From a virus: a DNA stretch of 48,176 bases. Location: the IMG/VR virus record IMGVR_UViG_3300011116_000287, positions 1 to 48,176 of that record. The stretch is one strand, 5' to 3'. The notes under the pieces are model-generated. The model was not told the DNA's origin and did no database searches. It saw nothing but the letters and a program-made list of their open reading frames with translations. Of this stretch, positions 22,344-30,762 are shown piece after piece (within the stretch, counting starts at the first letter, position 1; every line of letters starts with the position of its first letter). The position numbers and the translations under genes are program-made.

Positions 22344-22576
22344 AATGCCCTACGTGTGGCGCATGGTCATCAGTAAAACAAACAAGAGATTCGCCCATAT
22401 TTGGGCATATTAGAAGGAGAGAGTGTGCAAACGAACACAGATTCACAACCAAAGAAGTTGTTATCCCGCAAGAAGTTATTGCAGAAAATCAGAGAGAACG
22501 ATTGGAATCCCTTCGAACGAGTCGATGGCAAACTTTTAGAAAAACTAGCAAGAGAACTAGGCAATCAAAAATCTAG
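22340..22576 (+). CDS. NrdR-like zinc-ribbon protein
   Basis: 78 aa. The first 45 residues follow the NrdR zinc-ribbon: MKCPTCG, then TRDSPIFGHIRRRECANEHRFTTKE, with Cys3/Cys6 and the later Cys/His positions. NrdR itself represses ribonucleotide reductase genes and has an ATP-cone that this protein lacks. It is probably a small DNA-binding regulator. Codons after about residue 45 also lie under the 22425 gene in another frame. Confidence 0.65.
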   Translation: MKCPTCGAWSSVKQTRDSPIFGHIRRRECANEHRFTTKEVVIPQEVIAENQRERLESLRTSRWQTFRKTSKRTRQSKI

Positions 22577-22601
22577 CGAGTATGAGGAGGCTTTGTTATG
22601 A
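22425..22601 (+). CDS. small helical protein overlapping the zinc-ribbon gene out of frame
   Basis: 58 aa from a GTG at 22425 with AAGGAG upstream, in a different frame from 22340-22576 and overlapping it by about 150 nt. The sequence (LSRKKLLQKIRENDWNPFERVDGKLLEKLARELG) looks like a real basic helical protein, and its stop overlaps the ATG of the nuclease gene at 22598 (ATGA), which supports translation. Function unknown. Confidence 0.45.
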   Translation: MQTNTDSQPKKLLSRKKLLQKIRENDWNPFERVDGKLLEKLARELGNQKSSEYEEALL

Positions 22602-22891
22602 CACCTGAGAAGAAAGTTAAAGATAAGGTGGTGGCAATACTTAAAGCGTATGGGGCGTATTACTTTTATCCAGTAACAAGTGGGTACGGTGCGTCAGGTG
22701 TGCCTGATATCGTGGGTTGCCACAATCAAAAATTTTTTGCTATCGAATGTAAAGCGGGTAAGAACATTCCAACTGCATTACAGGAGAGGAATATGCAAAA
22801 AATCAGGGAGAGCGGTGGCGTTGCCATCGTTGTCAATGAGGACAACATCAAAGATGTTGAGGTAATGTTAGACAAATGGGAAGGAGATTAA
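22598..22891 (+). CDS. VRR-NUC / PD-(D/E)XK-type nuclease
   Basis: 97 aa. GVPDIVGC followed 14 residues later by AIECKAGK gives the PD...ExK core of VRR-NUC nucleases, preceded by YGAYYFYPVTSGYG. Small phage VRR-NUC proteins are structure-specific or recombination nucleases, probably used to resolve replication intermediates. Coupled to the upstream gene by ATGA; followed 1 nt later by the 22893 gene. Confidence 0.8.
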   Translation: MTPEKKVKDKVVAILKAYGAYYFYPVTSGYGASGVPDIVGCHNQKFFAIECKAGKNIPTALQERNMQKIRESGGVAIVVNEDNIKDVEVMLDKWEGD

Positions 22892-22892
22892 A

Positions 22893-23480
22893 GTGGGAAC
22901 GATAGCGGAAGAAATGCAAAAAGTTATAGCGGAATGGGACAAACCCGAACCGATAGAAGTTAGCAACAACCAACCAAAAGGAGAGAGTGAAGTGAAAGAA
23001 CAAAGCGTAAATGACTTAACGGCAACCGCTAAGATACTGCGGTTTATCGAAGCCAACCCTGCCGTACAAAAGAATCGCATACAAGATTATGTGCAAAAGA
23101 ACCATCCCGAAATACCATCGGGGCATATAGCAACTATGCTTGCCCAATTCACAAACCGTAATGTGGTTACCCGTGAAGAGGTGTTTAACAAAGATTTAAA
23201 CAGAACCGTGTATGCGTACACATTAATTCCAAGCGAAGAGCGCAAAAAAATATTGGAAGCAAAACGCGTTCGTAGGATGACAATGGTTGAGAGAGCGGCA
23301 CTTGCACGTGAAGCGAAGAAGCGCAAGGCAGAACAAAAACAACAAGGCATAAGCGAAGCGTTGCCAACGTCAACAACACAGGTCAAAACATATACAGATA
23401 CGCAAGAGTTTGTTAACTCATTGCCAATAGGTAAAGCACGTGAGTTGTATGATGAACTCAAGAAAATATTCGGAGGTTAA
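22893..23480 (+). CDS. hypothetical protein with winged-helix-like segment
   Basis: 195 aa from a GTG with AAGGAG 6 nt upstream. Residues about 45-105 (ATAKILRFIEANP... RIQDYVQKNHPEIPSGHIATMLAQFTNRNVVTREEV) look like a winged helix-turn-helix DNA-binding domain. A basic coiled-coil stretch (AALAREAKKRKAEQKQQ) follows. Probably a DNA-binding protein of the replication block; no named family. Confidence 0.55.
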   Translation: MGTIAEEMQKVIAEWDKPEPIEVSNNQPKGESEVKEQSVNDLTATAKILRFIEANPAVQKNRIQDYVQKNHPEIPSGHIATMLAQFTNRNVVTREEVFNKDLNRTVYAYTLIPSEERKKILEAKRVRRMTMVERAALAREAKKRKAEQKQQGISEALPTSTTQVKTYTDTQEFVNSLPIGKARELYDELKKIFGG

Positions 23481-23481
23481 T

Positions 23482-23781
23482 ATGAAAATGAAAGAACATT
23501 TATCTGAAACCCAAGATGTAAATGATGTTGAACCAGTTACCATAGAAATGTTTGGTGAAGTGTTTGAAGATGGGCAGTTTCGTGGCAACATAAAAAACTT
23601 TGGGGTAGATGAAGAAAGAATACACAAACAAGAAGGTCTTATTCATGTTGGAGAGTACGCCATGTGGGGTAGAAGTGGTGACGATATTTTTATCTGTCAT
23701 GTACCTAGTGGTGAGATGGGTGCGTTCAAGAAGAAAGACTTTGAGACTTATGTGTCATCATTCTTTGGGTTGAACTTCTAA
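23482..23781 (+). CDS. hypothetical protein before DNA polymerase
   Basis: 99 aa, acidic, from the ATG at 23482 with GGAGG upstream. Strand-rich C-terminus (GEYAMWGRSGDDIFICHVPSGE). Its stop overlaps the polymerase ATG, so both are translated together. No family recognised. Confidence 0.5.
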   Translation: MKMKEHLSETQDVNDVEPVTIEMFGEVFEDGQFRGNIKNFGVDEERIHKQEGLIHVGEYAMWGRSGDDIFICHVPSGEMGAFKKKDFETYVSSFFGLNF

Positions 23782-25601
23782 TGAACATCATCACAATAGA
23801 CTTTGAAACGTACTACACCAACAAGGACTTAGGATTTAAAACCCAAACGACTGAGGAGTATGTACGTGACTCACGCTTTGAGGTGATTGGTGTTGCCGTG
23901 AAGAACGGTGACACCCCTACTCAATGGTTCTCAGGTTCTAGAGAAGAAACACAAGCATGGATTGAGCAGTTTCCTTGGGCGACTAGCATGGCACTCGCAC
24001 ACAATGCGATGTTTGATATGGCTATTCTTAACTGGCATTTCGGTATAAAACCTTATGCCATAGCAGACACGCTGAGTATGGCTCGCGCCTTGCACGGTAC
24101 AGAGGTGGGTAACAGCCTAGCGAAACTGGCTACCTACTATGAGTTGGGTGTTAAAGGCACGGAAGTTGTGGATGCAATCAATCTCAAGCGTGAGGACTTT
24201 AGTCAAGAGCAATTAGATAAGTACGGTGCTTACTGCGTGAATGACGTAGATATGACATTTGACTTGTTTATGAACTTGTTGCCTAAGTTCAAGAAGATAG
24301 AACTTAAACTGATTGATACAACTATCAGGATGTTTACAGAACCCGTGTTACGCCTCGCTGCGGATCAACTTTTGAATCATCTCTCTGAAGTACGTTTACA
24401 CAAGGCTAATTTACTTAACGCGGCCAATGCAAATGTAGATGATTTAATGTCCAACTTAAAGTTTGCAGAACTACTGCGTGACTTAGGCGTTGAACCGCCT
24501 ACTAAGATTAGTCTGACAACTGGCAAAGAAACTTTGGCGTTATCTAAAAATGATGAAGAGTTTAAAGCGTTGGCTGACCATCCTGATATACGGGTGCAAG
24601 CACTTGTAGCCGCACGTTTGGGTAACAAGACTACGCTAGAAGAGACTCGCACCGAACGGCTGATTGGTATTGCAAAGCGTGGGCTCATACCCGTACCGCT
24701 CTCATACTATGCGGCTCATACAGGGCGCTGGGGCGGCTCGGACAAACTTAACTTCCAAAACTTACCATCACGTGGTGAGAACGCAAACAAGTTGAAGAAG
24801 GCTATCCTTGCCCCCGAAGGTCACGTCATCATTGACTGCGATTCATCTCAGATTGAGGCACGGGTACTTGCATGGTTGGCGGGGCAGAACGATTTAGTGG
24901 AGGCATTTAAAAATGGCGAGGATGTATACAAGATCATGGCATCGGCTATTTATCAGAAGACTGTATCTGAAATTACTAAGTCGGAAAGGTTCGTTGGCAA
25001 GACTACAATTCTCGGGGCGGGTTACGGGATGGGTCACGCGAAATTTAGGGCGCAACTCAAATCGTTCGGTGCGGAGGTATCCGAAGAAGAATCTGCCAAC
25101 ATCATAAATATTTATCGAGAAACCTACCCCCATATAAAAGAACTATGGAGAGCGGGTAATAGTGCGATTGAGGCTATGGCTAAGAAGCGTACGGCTAAAT
25201 GGGGCAACGGGTCGGTAGTGGTGGGGGCAGAGGGCATACTCATGCCAAACGGCTTATACCAACGGTATCCAAATTTACGTAAAGTCAAAGACAAAAACGG
25301 AAAAGAGCAGTATATTTATGACTCACGCAAGGGTGTAACGAAACTCTATGGTGGGAAGTTGACCGAGAACATCTGTCAAGGTCTAGCCCGTTGCATCATT
25401 GGTGAACAAATGTTGAGGATTGCCAAACGATACCGTGTCGTACTCACTGTACACGATGCTGTTGCATGTATTGCGCCTAAAGAAGAAGCCGAAGAAGCGA
25501 TGGCGTATGTGATGGAATGTATGCGGTATGTACCTGATTGGGCGCAAGGCGTTCCTCTAGACTGTGAGGCTGGTTATGGGGAGAGTTATGGAGATTGTTA
25601 G
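23781..25601 (+). CDS. family A DNA polymerase with 3'-5' exonuclease
   Basis: 606 aa. The N-terminal proofreading exonuclease shows DFE (Asp7, Glu9), AHNAMFD (Asn75-Asp79) and YCVND (Tyr151-Asp155). The polymerase shows motif A DSSQIEAR (Asp354), motif B with the lysine-rich finger helix before GAGYGMG (about 395-413), and motif C VHDA (His558-Asp559). It lacks a 5'-3' exonuclease domain. It replicates the phage genome, probably with the primase-helicase at 30806. Motif C has Ala where many family members have Glu. Confidence 0.9.
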   Translation: MNIITIDFETYYTNKDLGFKTQTTEEYVRDSRFEVIGVAVKNGDTPTQWFSGSREETQAWIEQFPWATSMALAHNAMFDMAILNWHFGIKPYAIADTLSMARALHGTEVGNSLAKLATYYELGVKGTEVVDAINLKREDFSQEQLDKYGAYCVNDVDMTFDLFMNLLPKFKKIELKLIDTTIRMFTEPVLRLAADQLLNHLSEVRLHKANLLNAANANVDDLMSNLKFAELLRDLGVEPPTKISLTTGKETLALSKNDEEFKALADHPDIRVQALVAARLGNKTTLEETRTERLIGIAKRGLIPVPLSYYAAHTGRWGGSDKLNFQNLPSRGENANKLKKAILAPEGHVIIDCDSSQIEARVLAWLAGQNDLVEAFKNGEDVYKIMASAIYQKTVSEITKSERFVGKTTILGAGYGMGHAKFRAQLKSFGAEVSEEESANIINIYRETYPHIKELWRAGNSAIEAMAKKRTAKWGNGSVVVGAEGILMPNGLYQRYPNLRKVKDKNGKEQYIYDSRKGVTKLYGGKLTENICQGLARCIIGEQMLRIAKRYRVVLTVHDAVACIAPKEEAEEAMAYVMECMRYVPDWAQGVPLDCEAGYGESYGDC

Positions 25602-26283
25602 CAAAGCACCCGCTTGGAGTTACTCAGGCATTTCTATGTTTGATCAATGCCCCAAGAAGTACTACCACTTGCGGGTGGCTAAAGACATTTCCGAACCGCC
25701 AAGCGATGCTATGAGATACGGCACAGCCGTGCATCTTGCCGCAGAAAAATTTATACGTGACGGTACACCCATACCCAAGAAGTATGCATACATGCAACCC
25801 TTTCTCACAACCCTTAACAAGATTAAGGGTCAAAAGTTTTGTGAGATTAAGATGGGTATCAAACGAGTTGACGATAGGTTAGAGCCATGCGGGTTTGACG
25901 ATGAAGACGTTTGGTATAGAGGTATTGCTGACTTGTTGATAGTTGATGACGAGAAAGGTGAAGCAAGAGTAGTTGATTACAAGACTGGTAAGAGCAGTCG
26001 ATATGCAGATACCAAACAATTAGCGTTGATGGCGGCTTGTGTTTTCTTGCACTTCCCCCAAGTTAAAACAGTTAAATCAGGTTTATTGTTTGTGGTTTGC
26101 AGAGACTTCATCAAAGCGGATTACGAAGAGGGTAATGGGTTCGATATCTTTGACAAGTTAGAAGACACAATCGTTTCACGTGAAACAGCATATGAGACAG
26201 GCATCTTCAACCCAAAGAAAAACTTCACTTGCAAAGCATGGTGTCCCGTGCTGATATGTCCACACAACGGAAGGAACGAGTAA
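25588..26283 (+). CDS. Cas4/RecB-like PD-(D/E)XK nuclease with Fe-S type cysteines
   Basis: 231 aa. A conserved His (GTAVHLAAE), then GIADLLIVDD and VVDYKTGK give the PD-(D/E)XK exonuclease core. One N-terminal cysteine (DQCPKKYY) and three C-terminal ones (CKAWCPVLIC) match the 4Fe-4S cluster layout of Cas4/AddB-type nucleases. Probably a recombination or end-processing nuclease. I start at the ATG at 25588 (GGGGAG upstream); it overlaps the polymerase by 14 nt. The stop overlaps the next ATG. Confidence 0.8.
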   Translation: MEIVSKAPAWSYSGISMFDQCPKKYYHLRVAKDISEPPSDAMRYGTAVHLAAEKFIRDGTPIPKKYAYMQPFLTTLNKIKGQKFCEIKMGIKRVDDRLEPCGFDDEDVWYRGIADLLIVDDEKGEARVVDYKTGKSSRYADTKQLALMAACVFLHFPQVKTVKSGLLFVVCRDFIKADYEEGNGFDIFDKLEDTIVSRETAYETGIFNPKKNFTCKAWCPVLICPHNGRNE

Positions 26284-26543
26284 TGGCATACAAGAACAAG
26301 GCAGACCGTGATGCTAAACACGAATGGCAAATGGAAAAGAAACGTGATGGCGCACACGAAGCAAGGATGGAACGTCAACGTGCAAGACGTGCGTTGGATA
26401 AAAAAGGTGTAGACCGTAAAGGTAAAGACGTAGCACACAAGGTTGCGTTGAGCAAAGGCGGTACAAACAAAGAAGGCTACACGCTACAGTCACCGTCAAA
26501 GAACCGTTCGTTTAAGAGAAATTCTGATAAGTCAATGAAGTAA
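26283..26543 (+). CDS. small HNH-nuclease-like basic protein
   Basis: 86 aa, strongly basic. The C-terminal half (KGKDVAHKVALSKGGTNKEGYTLQSPSKNRSFKRN) resembles the DHxxPLSKGG...N...N core of HNH endonucleases, but the leading Asp-His pair is degenerate (AHK), so it may be inactive or structural. A Lys/Arg-rich helix forms the N-terminus. ATG overlaps the preceding stop; GGAAGGA upstream. Confidence 0.55.
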   Translation: MAYKNKADRDAKHEWQMEKKRDGAHEARMERQRARRALDKKGVDRKGKDVAHKVALSKGGTNKEGYTLQSPSKNRSFKRNSDKSMK

Positions 26544-26708
26544 CGATTGTCTGCAAAGACGCTACCGAAGTAAGGTGTGAGTGATAAGTAGCGCGGAGGT
26601 TCCAAGATTACCTCTTCATGAGATAACCGCACCAGTTAGCACGATACCCTTTCATCGGGAACTAACTGACACCTCGGAAAGACGGGGAACCCCCTCCACA
26701 CATCATGT
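26544..26708 (+). ncRNA. candidate structured RNA with predicted pseudoknot
   Basis: 165 nt with no gene. Stems: GTCT-GCAA-AGAC (26549-26560, GNRA loop); GCTAC/GTAGC (26561-26565 with 26588-26592); GAGGT/ACCTC (26596-26600 with 26610-26614); CAGTTAG/CTAACTG (26633-26639 with 26662-26668). AGGTGT (26573-26578), in the loop of the second stem, can pair with ACACCT (26669-26674), giving a pseudoknot that stacks on the 7-bp stem. Could be a riboswitch, leader or small RNA of the helicase gene. No known class matched. Confidence 0.4.
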
Positions 26709-26735
26709 TTGGAGAGCATAACTATCGGAGAAGCA

Positions 26736-28283
26736 ATGGAGATTATTCAGAACAAGGCGTTACTACTTAAAGTACGTGACCCACATCGGATTACAAATGT
26801 AATACCGAAGAGCAAGATATTAGAGGATGATGGCAAGACCGCCAGCGTATTGGTTAACTGGGGGCTAGAAGAATCTATTGTCCTCAAGAATTTAAACATC
26901 AACGCACCATCACCAATCAACGCTACATATAGTTGGCCTGGATTACATAAACCGTTTAACCATCAAAAAGTTACATCGTCATTCCTAACTATGCACAAGC
27001 GTGCATTCTGTTTCAATGAACAAGGAACAGGCAAAACGGCTAGTGTTATATGGGCGGCTGACTATCTAATGACGCACGGCTTTATTAAACGAGTGCTTGT
27101 CATCTGCCCGTTATCCATCATGGACTCAGCGTGGCGTAATGATTTGTTCAAGTTTGCTATGCACCGCACAGTTGATGTTGCATACGGCAAGCCTGAGAAG
27201 CGTAAAACCATAATCGAAGGGGAAGCAGAGTTCGTTGTCATTAACTACGATGGTGTAGAGATTGTGGCTGATGCAGTAATAAACGGCGGGTTCGATTTGA
27301 TTGTGGTTGATGAAGCCAACGCATACAAAAACCCTACCACCAAGCGATGGAAAATCCTGAGTAAATTACTACAGCCAACTACATGGCTATGGATGCTGAC
27401 AGGAACACCTGCCTCACAGTCACCAGTAGATGCTTACGGCATAGCCAAGTTAGTGAATCCTAACAATGTGCCAAAGTTTTATGGTGGGTTCAGAGATAGG
27501 GTGATGAATAAAGTAACTATGTTTAAGTGGGTGCCGAAGCCCGAAGCCAACGAAGTCGTGCATAAGGCATTACAACCCGCGATACGTTTTACCAAAGAGC
27601 AATGTTTGGACTTACCAGAAATGTCTTACGTAACGCGCAACGTACCACTTACTGCACAGCAAGAGAAATACTATGAACTGCTACGTAGGCAACTTATCGT
27701 ACAAGCGGCTGGTGAGGAGATAACGACAGTAAACGCGGCGGCTAACTTGAATAAACTACTACAACTATCTAGTGGGGCGGTGTATTCAGACACAGGCGAG
27801 GTCGTGCAGTTTGACGCAAGTAATCGGCTATCTGTCATGCGTGAGGTTGTTGAGGAGTCAAGCCACAAGGTATTAGTGTTTGTCCCATACCGCCATGCGA
27901 TAGAGGTGGTGGCTGAAGACCTACGCAAGCATGGATACTCAACAGCAGTTATTCATGGCGGGGTAGCGGCTGGTAAACGGTCAGATATATTTGAGCGGTT
28001 TCAAGGCACAGACACACCACAAGTGCTTGTCATACAGCCCCAAGCCGCATCACACGGTGTCACGCTACACGCGGCAAACACAATCATATATTGGAGTCCA
28101 GTAATGTCCGTAGAGACATATTTACAGTGCAACGCACGGGTTCACAGAGCGGGACAAAAGAATCCCACGACCGTGGTGCATTTACAAGGGAGCGGTGTTG
28201 AGAAACGTATGTACGCCATGTTGCATAACAAGGTTGATATACACCAAAAAATTATCGACTTATACGGGGAACTACTGAGTTGA
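26736..28283 (+). CDS. SNF2-type DNA helicase
   Basis: 515 aa from the ATG at 26736 (GGAG upstream; a TTG at 26709 would add 9 residues). Walker A-like EQGTGKTASV, motif II VVDEAN, motif III TGTPAS and the C-terminal SHGVTLHAANTIIYWSP...QCNARVHRAGQ form the SNF2 helicase set. Phage SNF2-like proteins probably remodel or unwind replication forks. It lies between the structured-RNA stretch and a promoter (28290). All core motifs present. Confidence 0.9.
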   Translation: MEIIQNKALLLKVRDPHRITNVIPKSKILEDDGKTASVLVNWGLEESIVLKNLNINAPSPINATYSWPGLHKPFNHQKVTSSFLTMHKRAFCFNEQGTGKTASVIWAADYLMTHGFIKRVLVICPLSIMDSAWRNDLFKFAMHRTVDVAYGKPEKRKTIIEGEAEFVVINYDGVEIVADAVINGGFDLIVVDEANAYKNPTTKRWKILSKLLQPTTWLWMLTGTPASQSPVDAYGIAKLVNPNNVPKFYGGFRDRVMNKVTMFKWVPKPEANEVVHKALQPAIRFTKEQCLDLPEMSYVTRNVPLTAQQEKYYELLRRQLIVQAAGEEITTVNAAANLNKLLQLSSGAVYSDTGEVVQFDASNRLSVMREVVEESSHKVLVFVPYRHAIEVVAEDLRKHGYSTAVIHGGVAAGKRSDIFERFQGTDTPQVLVIQPQAASHGVTLHAANTIIYWSPVMSVETYLQCNARVHRAGQKNPTTVVHLQGSGVEKRMYAMLHNKVDIHQKIIDLYGELLS

Positions 28284-28289
28284 TAACTC

Positions 28290-28317
28290 TTGACATTGTA
28301 AATTTTATCGCTATCAT
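28290..28317 (+). promoter_or_regulatory. sigma70-type promoter
   Basis: TTGACA (28290-28295) and TATCAT (28312-28317), spacer 16. It lies just after the helicase gene and before the 28344 gene. Confidence 0.55.
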
Positions 28318-28343
28318 ATAGCCATAACGAGAAGGAGAGAGGA

Positions 28344-28751
28344 ATGACTGACGAAGTATCAGTAGATAGGCTAGTCGCCGCCTACATAAAAATGCGCGAC
28401 AAACGATCTGAACTTCTACGCGAGTATGAAGAACAAGACCTAACTGTAAAAACGCAGATGGACATGGTAGAGGAAAAGTTACTTGACCTCTGCAAGAACA
28501 TCGGTGCCGATACGTTAGGAAGCAAACACGGTACGGTAATGCGTACTGTTAAAACCCGTTACTGGACAAGTGACTGGGAAGCGATGCACAACTTTATCTT
28601 AGAACACAAAATGCCCGAACTCTTAGAGAAGCGGGTTAGTCAGACTACGATGAAGCAGTTGCTAGAGGAGAACCCCGACTTGATGCCGAAAGGTATGAAT
28701 GTCGATAGTAGGTATGCAGTAACCATAAGGAGGAGTAAAAGTGCAACCTGA
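28344..28751 (+). CDS. hypothetical protein with N-terminal coiled coil
   Basis: 135 aa. Residues 1-50 form a charged coiled coil (RDKRSELLREYEEQDLTVKTQMDMVEEKLLDL). The C-terminal half (RTVKTRYWTSDWEAMHNFILEHKMPELLEKRVSQTTMKQLLEENPDLMPKGMNV) is of a type I have seen in other phages beside replication genes, without a known role. GAGAGAGG upstream. Confidence 0.55.
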   Translation: MTDEVSVDRLVAAYIKMRDKRSELLREYEEQDLTVKTQMDMVEEKLLDLCKNIGADTLGSKHGTVMRTVKTRYWTSDWEAMHNFILEHKMPELLEKRVSQTTMKQLLEENPDLMPKGMNVDSRYAVTIRRSKSAT

Positions 28752-28935
28752 TAACTTGACCGTAGAAGAAGTCGCAAAGTACTTGCGGGTTTCTCGACAA
28801 ACGGTTTACACCATGATTCGTTCGGGGAAGATTCCCCATTTTAAGATTGGCAACAAAGTCCGTGTTAAACGCACAGACCTAGACGCCATGACTAATACAC
28901 AACCACAGTCAATCGTAGGAGCAGAAGATGAGTGA
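28741..28935 (+). CDS. AlpA/excisionase-type HTH protein
   Basis: 64 aa from a GTG with AGGAG upstream. LTVEEVAKYLRVSRQTVYTMIRSGKIPHFKIGNKVRVKRTDLDA is a textbook MerR-like HTH_17 (AlpA/Xis) domain. No integrase is present, so it is more likely a transcription regulator than an excisionase. A candidate binder of the palindromes. Confidence 0.8.
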   Translation: MQPDNLTVEEVAKYLRVSRQTVYTMIRSGKIPHFKIGNKVRVKRTDLDAMTNTQPQSIVGAEDE

Positions 28936-29179
28936 GAAAGGTGAGATTTGGGAAAATTATTACCGCAACACTTTTGGGTGTTTGGTAGACCAAGTTACAT
29001 ACGACTTACTAAAAAACGTCGGGCATGTTTACATTCCCGAAGGTAACTGTACAGATATGGATAGCACCATTAAATTTTTTACTGAACAGATACCATTAAT
29101 TTCCCACATCATCACATGGTGTAACGGAAACCTCGATACCCAATACGTCATTCATGAAGATGAATGGATTGCAATTTAA
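28928..29179 (+). CDS. small hypothetical protein
   Basis: 83 aa, aromatic-rich. Overlaps the HTH gene by 8 nt, GGAG upstream. No family recognised. Confidence 0.5.
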   Translation: MSEKGEIWENYYRNTFGCLVDQVTYDLLKNVGHVYIPEGNCTDMDSTIKFFTEQIPLISHIITWCNGNLDTQYVIHEDEWIAI

Positions 29180-29194
29180 CCAAGGAGAAACTAA

Positions 29195-30049
29195 ATGAGT
29201 GAAATGACTCTATTCAAAAGCGGTAATACATTACCCGCACATTTGCGTAACTTACAATTAGACGAGACCACACGCGCCCTCATGGGTGGTGCTGGTAGTG
29301 GAGGGGGCAAGCGCATCTCTATCCGTGGCAACGTGTTTCGCATGATTGTTGATGGTAAAGAGATTGCACAAAACGAAGACCGCGCAATGAACATCGTTGT
29401 AGTAGCGGCTAATCAACACGTATCACGTAGTTACTATGCAGAAACTTATGAAGAGGGTAAGAACATTGCCCCAACATGCTGGTCGAATGACGGCATTGCG
29501 CCTGACACTAAGGTCAGCGAACCACAATCAGACAAGTGCGCTACATGCGCCAACAACATCGCTGGTTCGGGACAGGGCAAGAGCCGTGCTTGCCGTTACA
29601 GCCAACGATTGGCAGTTACGCTAGAGAACGATTTGCAAGGTGATGTGTATCAGTTGACATTGCCAGCGCAGTCTATCTTTGGTGATGTGGAAGGTGGCAA
29701 GATGCCTCTGCAAGCATATGCTAAGTTCTTGGGTAGCCACGGCTTACCAATTACTGCCGTTGTTACTGAGATGCGTTTTGACACACAAAGTGCTACGCCC
29801 AAGTTGACCTTCAAAGCAGTTCGCCCCTTGGAAGAGACCGAGTTGGCAACCGCCCAAGAGAAGGGTCAATCCGCCGATGCTAAGAACGCTATTGCATCTA
29901 ACCCCGCCATGCTAGATGGAGCAAAACCAAAAGCGGCACCCGCAATCGAAGCGCAACCAAAGGTAGAGGCTGAAGCCGAGCCAACTAAACGCCCCAAGAA
30001 ACCCGCACCGAAAGATGTGAGCGAAATCTTGGACGATTGGGCTGAGTAA
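29195..30049 (+). CDS. probable ssDNA-binding protein
   Basis: 284 aa. A beta-rich core is followed by four cysteines (CWSNDG...CATCANN...ACRYSQR), probably zinc-binding, then a long Ala/Pro/Lys linker and an acidic tail ending SEILDDWAE. A flexible linker plus acidic tail is the hallmark of phage single-stranded DNA-binding proteins such as T7 gp2.5 and bacterial SSB. Position beside the primase and polymerase genes fits. AAGGAG upstream. Assignment by architecture, not a named family. Confidence 0.6.
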   Translation: MSEMTLFKSGNTLPAHLRNLQLDETTRALMGGAGSGGGKRISIRGNVFRMIVDGKEIAQNEDRAMNIVVVAANQHVSRSYYAETYEEGKNIAPTCWSNDGIAPDTKVSEPQSDKCATCANNIAGSGQGKSRACRYSQRLAVTLENDLQGDVYQLTLPAQSIFGDVEGGKMPLQAYAKFLGSHGLPITAVVTEMRFDTQSATPKLTFKAVRPLEETELATAQEKGQSADAKNAIASNPAMLDGAKPKAAPAIEAQPKVEAEAEPTKRPKKPAPKDVSEILDDWAE

Positions 30050-30090
30050 AACAATGGGGGGTGTATGCCCCCCTACAAAGGAGGCTAATA

Positions 30091-30516
30091 ATGGCAAAAA
30101 TTTGTGAATGTTGTGGGCAAAAGATTCGGAAACTAAACCCACACCGGATGTGCAAACACAAAGTTGCTGTGCTTGAAATCATGGCTAAAGCAAATGACTG
30201 GGTAGTCGCCCAACATGGACATGGCGTTATTGTTAATGGCGTTTCTGTCCGTGCCCCTTATAGAGCAGAGGCACATGCAAGTCGTTTAGTTTGGTTTGGT
30301 TTAGCAGAACATGGAGCGCCACGCTCAGGGATGTACCGTATCACACAAGCGGGTAGGGACTTCCTCGCAGGGACACATGCAGTACCAAAAATCATATGGT
30401 GTAAAGACGGCATAGTAGTTGAAACAGATTCAATGCAAGTAACCATAGGTAATGTCAAAGATGTAGTCCTTGATAAAGAGTATTGGGACAACTATGGGGC
30501 AATACAGAAACCATGA
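30091..30516 (+). CDS. small protein with N-terminal zinc finger
   Basis: 141 aa from the ATG at 30091 (AGGAGG upstream). CECCGQKIRKLNPHRMCKH at the N-terminus gives a CxxC...CxxH-type zinc finger. A winged-helix-like segment (GHGVIVNGVSVRAPYRAEAHASRLVWFGLAEH...YRITQAGRDFL) follows. Probably binds nucleic acid. ATGA overlap with the next gene. Confidence 0.6.
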   Translation: MAKICECCGQKIRKLNPHRMCKHKVAVLEIMAKANDWVVAQHGHGVIVNGVSVRAPYRAEAHASRLVWFGLAEHGAPRSGMYRITQAGRDFLAGTHAVPKIIWCKDGIVVETDSMQVTIGNVKDVVLDKEYWDNYGAIQKP

Positions 30517-30755
30517 ACAACAAAGGCTATTCACGCAAGTTTGTAGAAGCAAACAAGAAGGCAGACCAACGACATATTGGTGTGCAACTTGGGCGCATCT
30601 GCATACTACGCGATATTCCTGTACAAGACGCGGCTGAGTTTATTGGTGTGTCTAGGCAAGCCGTGTATATGTGGTTTTTGGGTAAATCACTACCCCATCC
30701 AAATATGCGCGAGACCTTGCGAGAACTTATTGCTAATCTCAAAGCCAAAGAGTAA
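30513..30755 (+). CDS. Cro/CI-like HTH DNA-binding protein
   Basis: 80 aa. IPVQDAAEFIGVSRQAVYMWFLGKSLP is a classic Cro/CI helix-turn-helix. Small size suggests a Cro-like repressor. No lysogeny genes are visible, so it may control early or late timing; a candidate for the palindrome-binding protein. Starts by ATGA overlap. Confidence 0.75.
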   Translation: MNNKGYSRKFVEANKKADQRHIGVQLGRICILRDIPVQDAAEFIGVSRQAVYMWFLGKSLPHPNMRETLRELIANLKAKE

Positions 30756-30762
30756 CCCCGTT

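Noticed and set aside
26283-26708. HNH-like gene plus structured RNA as a group I intron or as a HEARO (IscB-type) unit
   Set aside because: The flanking genes are each complete, no core intron motifs were found, and HEARO RNAs lie upstream of much larger proteins.
28741-28935. Excisionase of a temperate phage
   Set aside because: The HTH domain fits the Xis family, but no integrase, attachment site or lysogeny module is visible, so a regulator is more likely.
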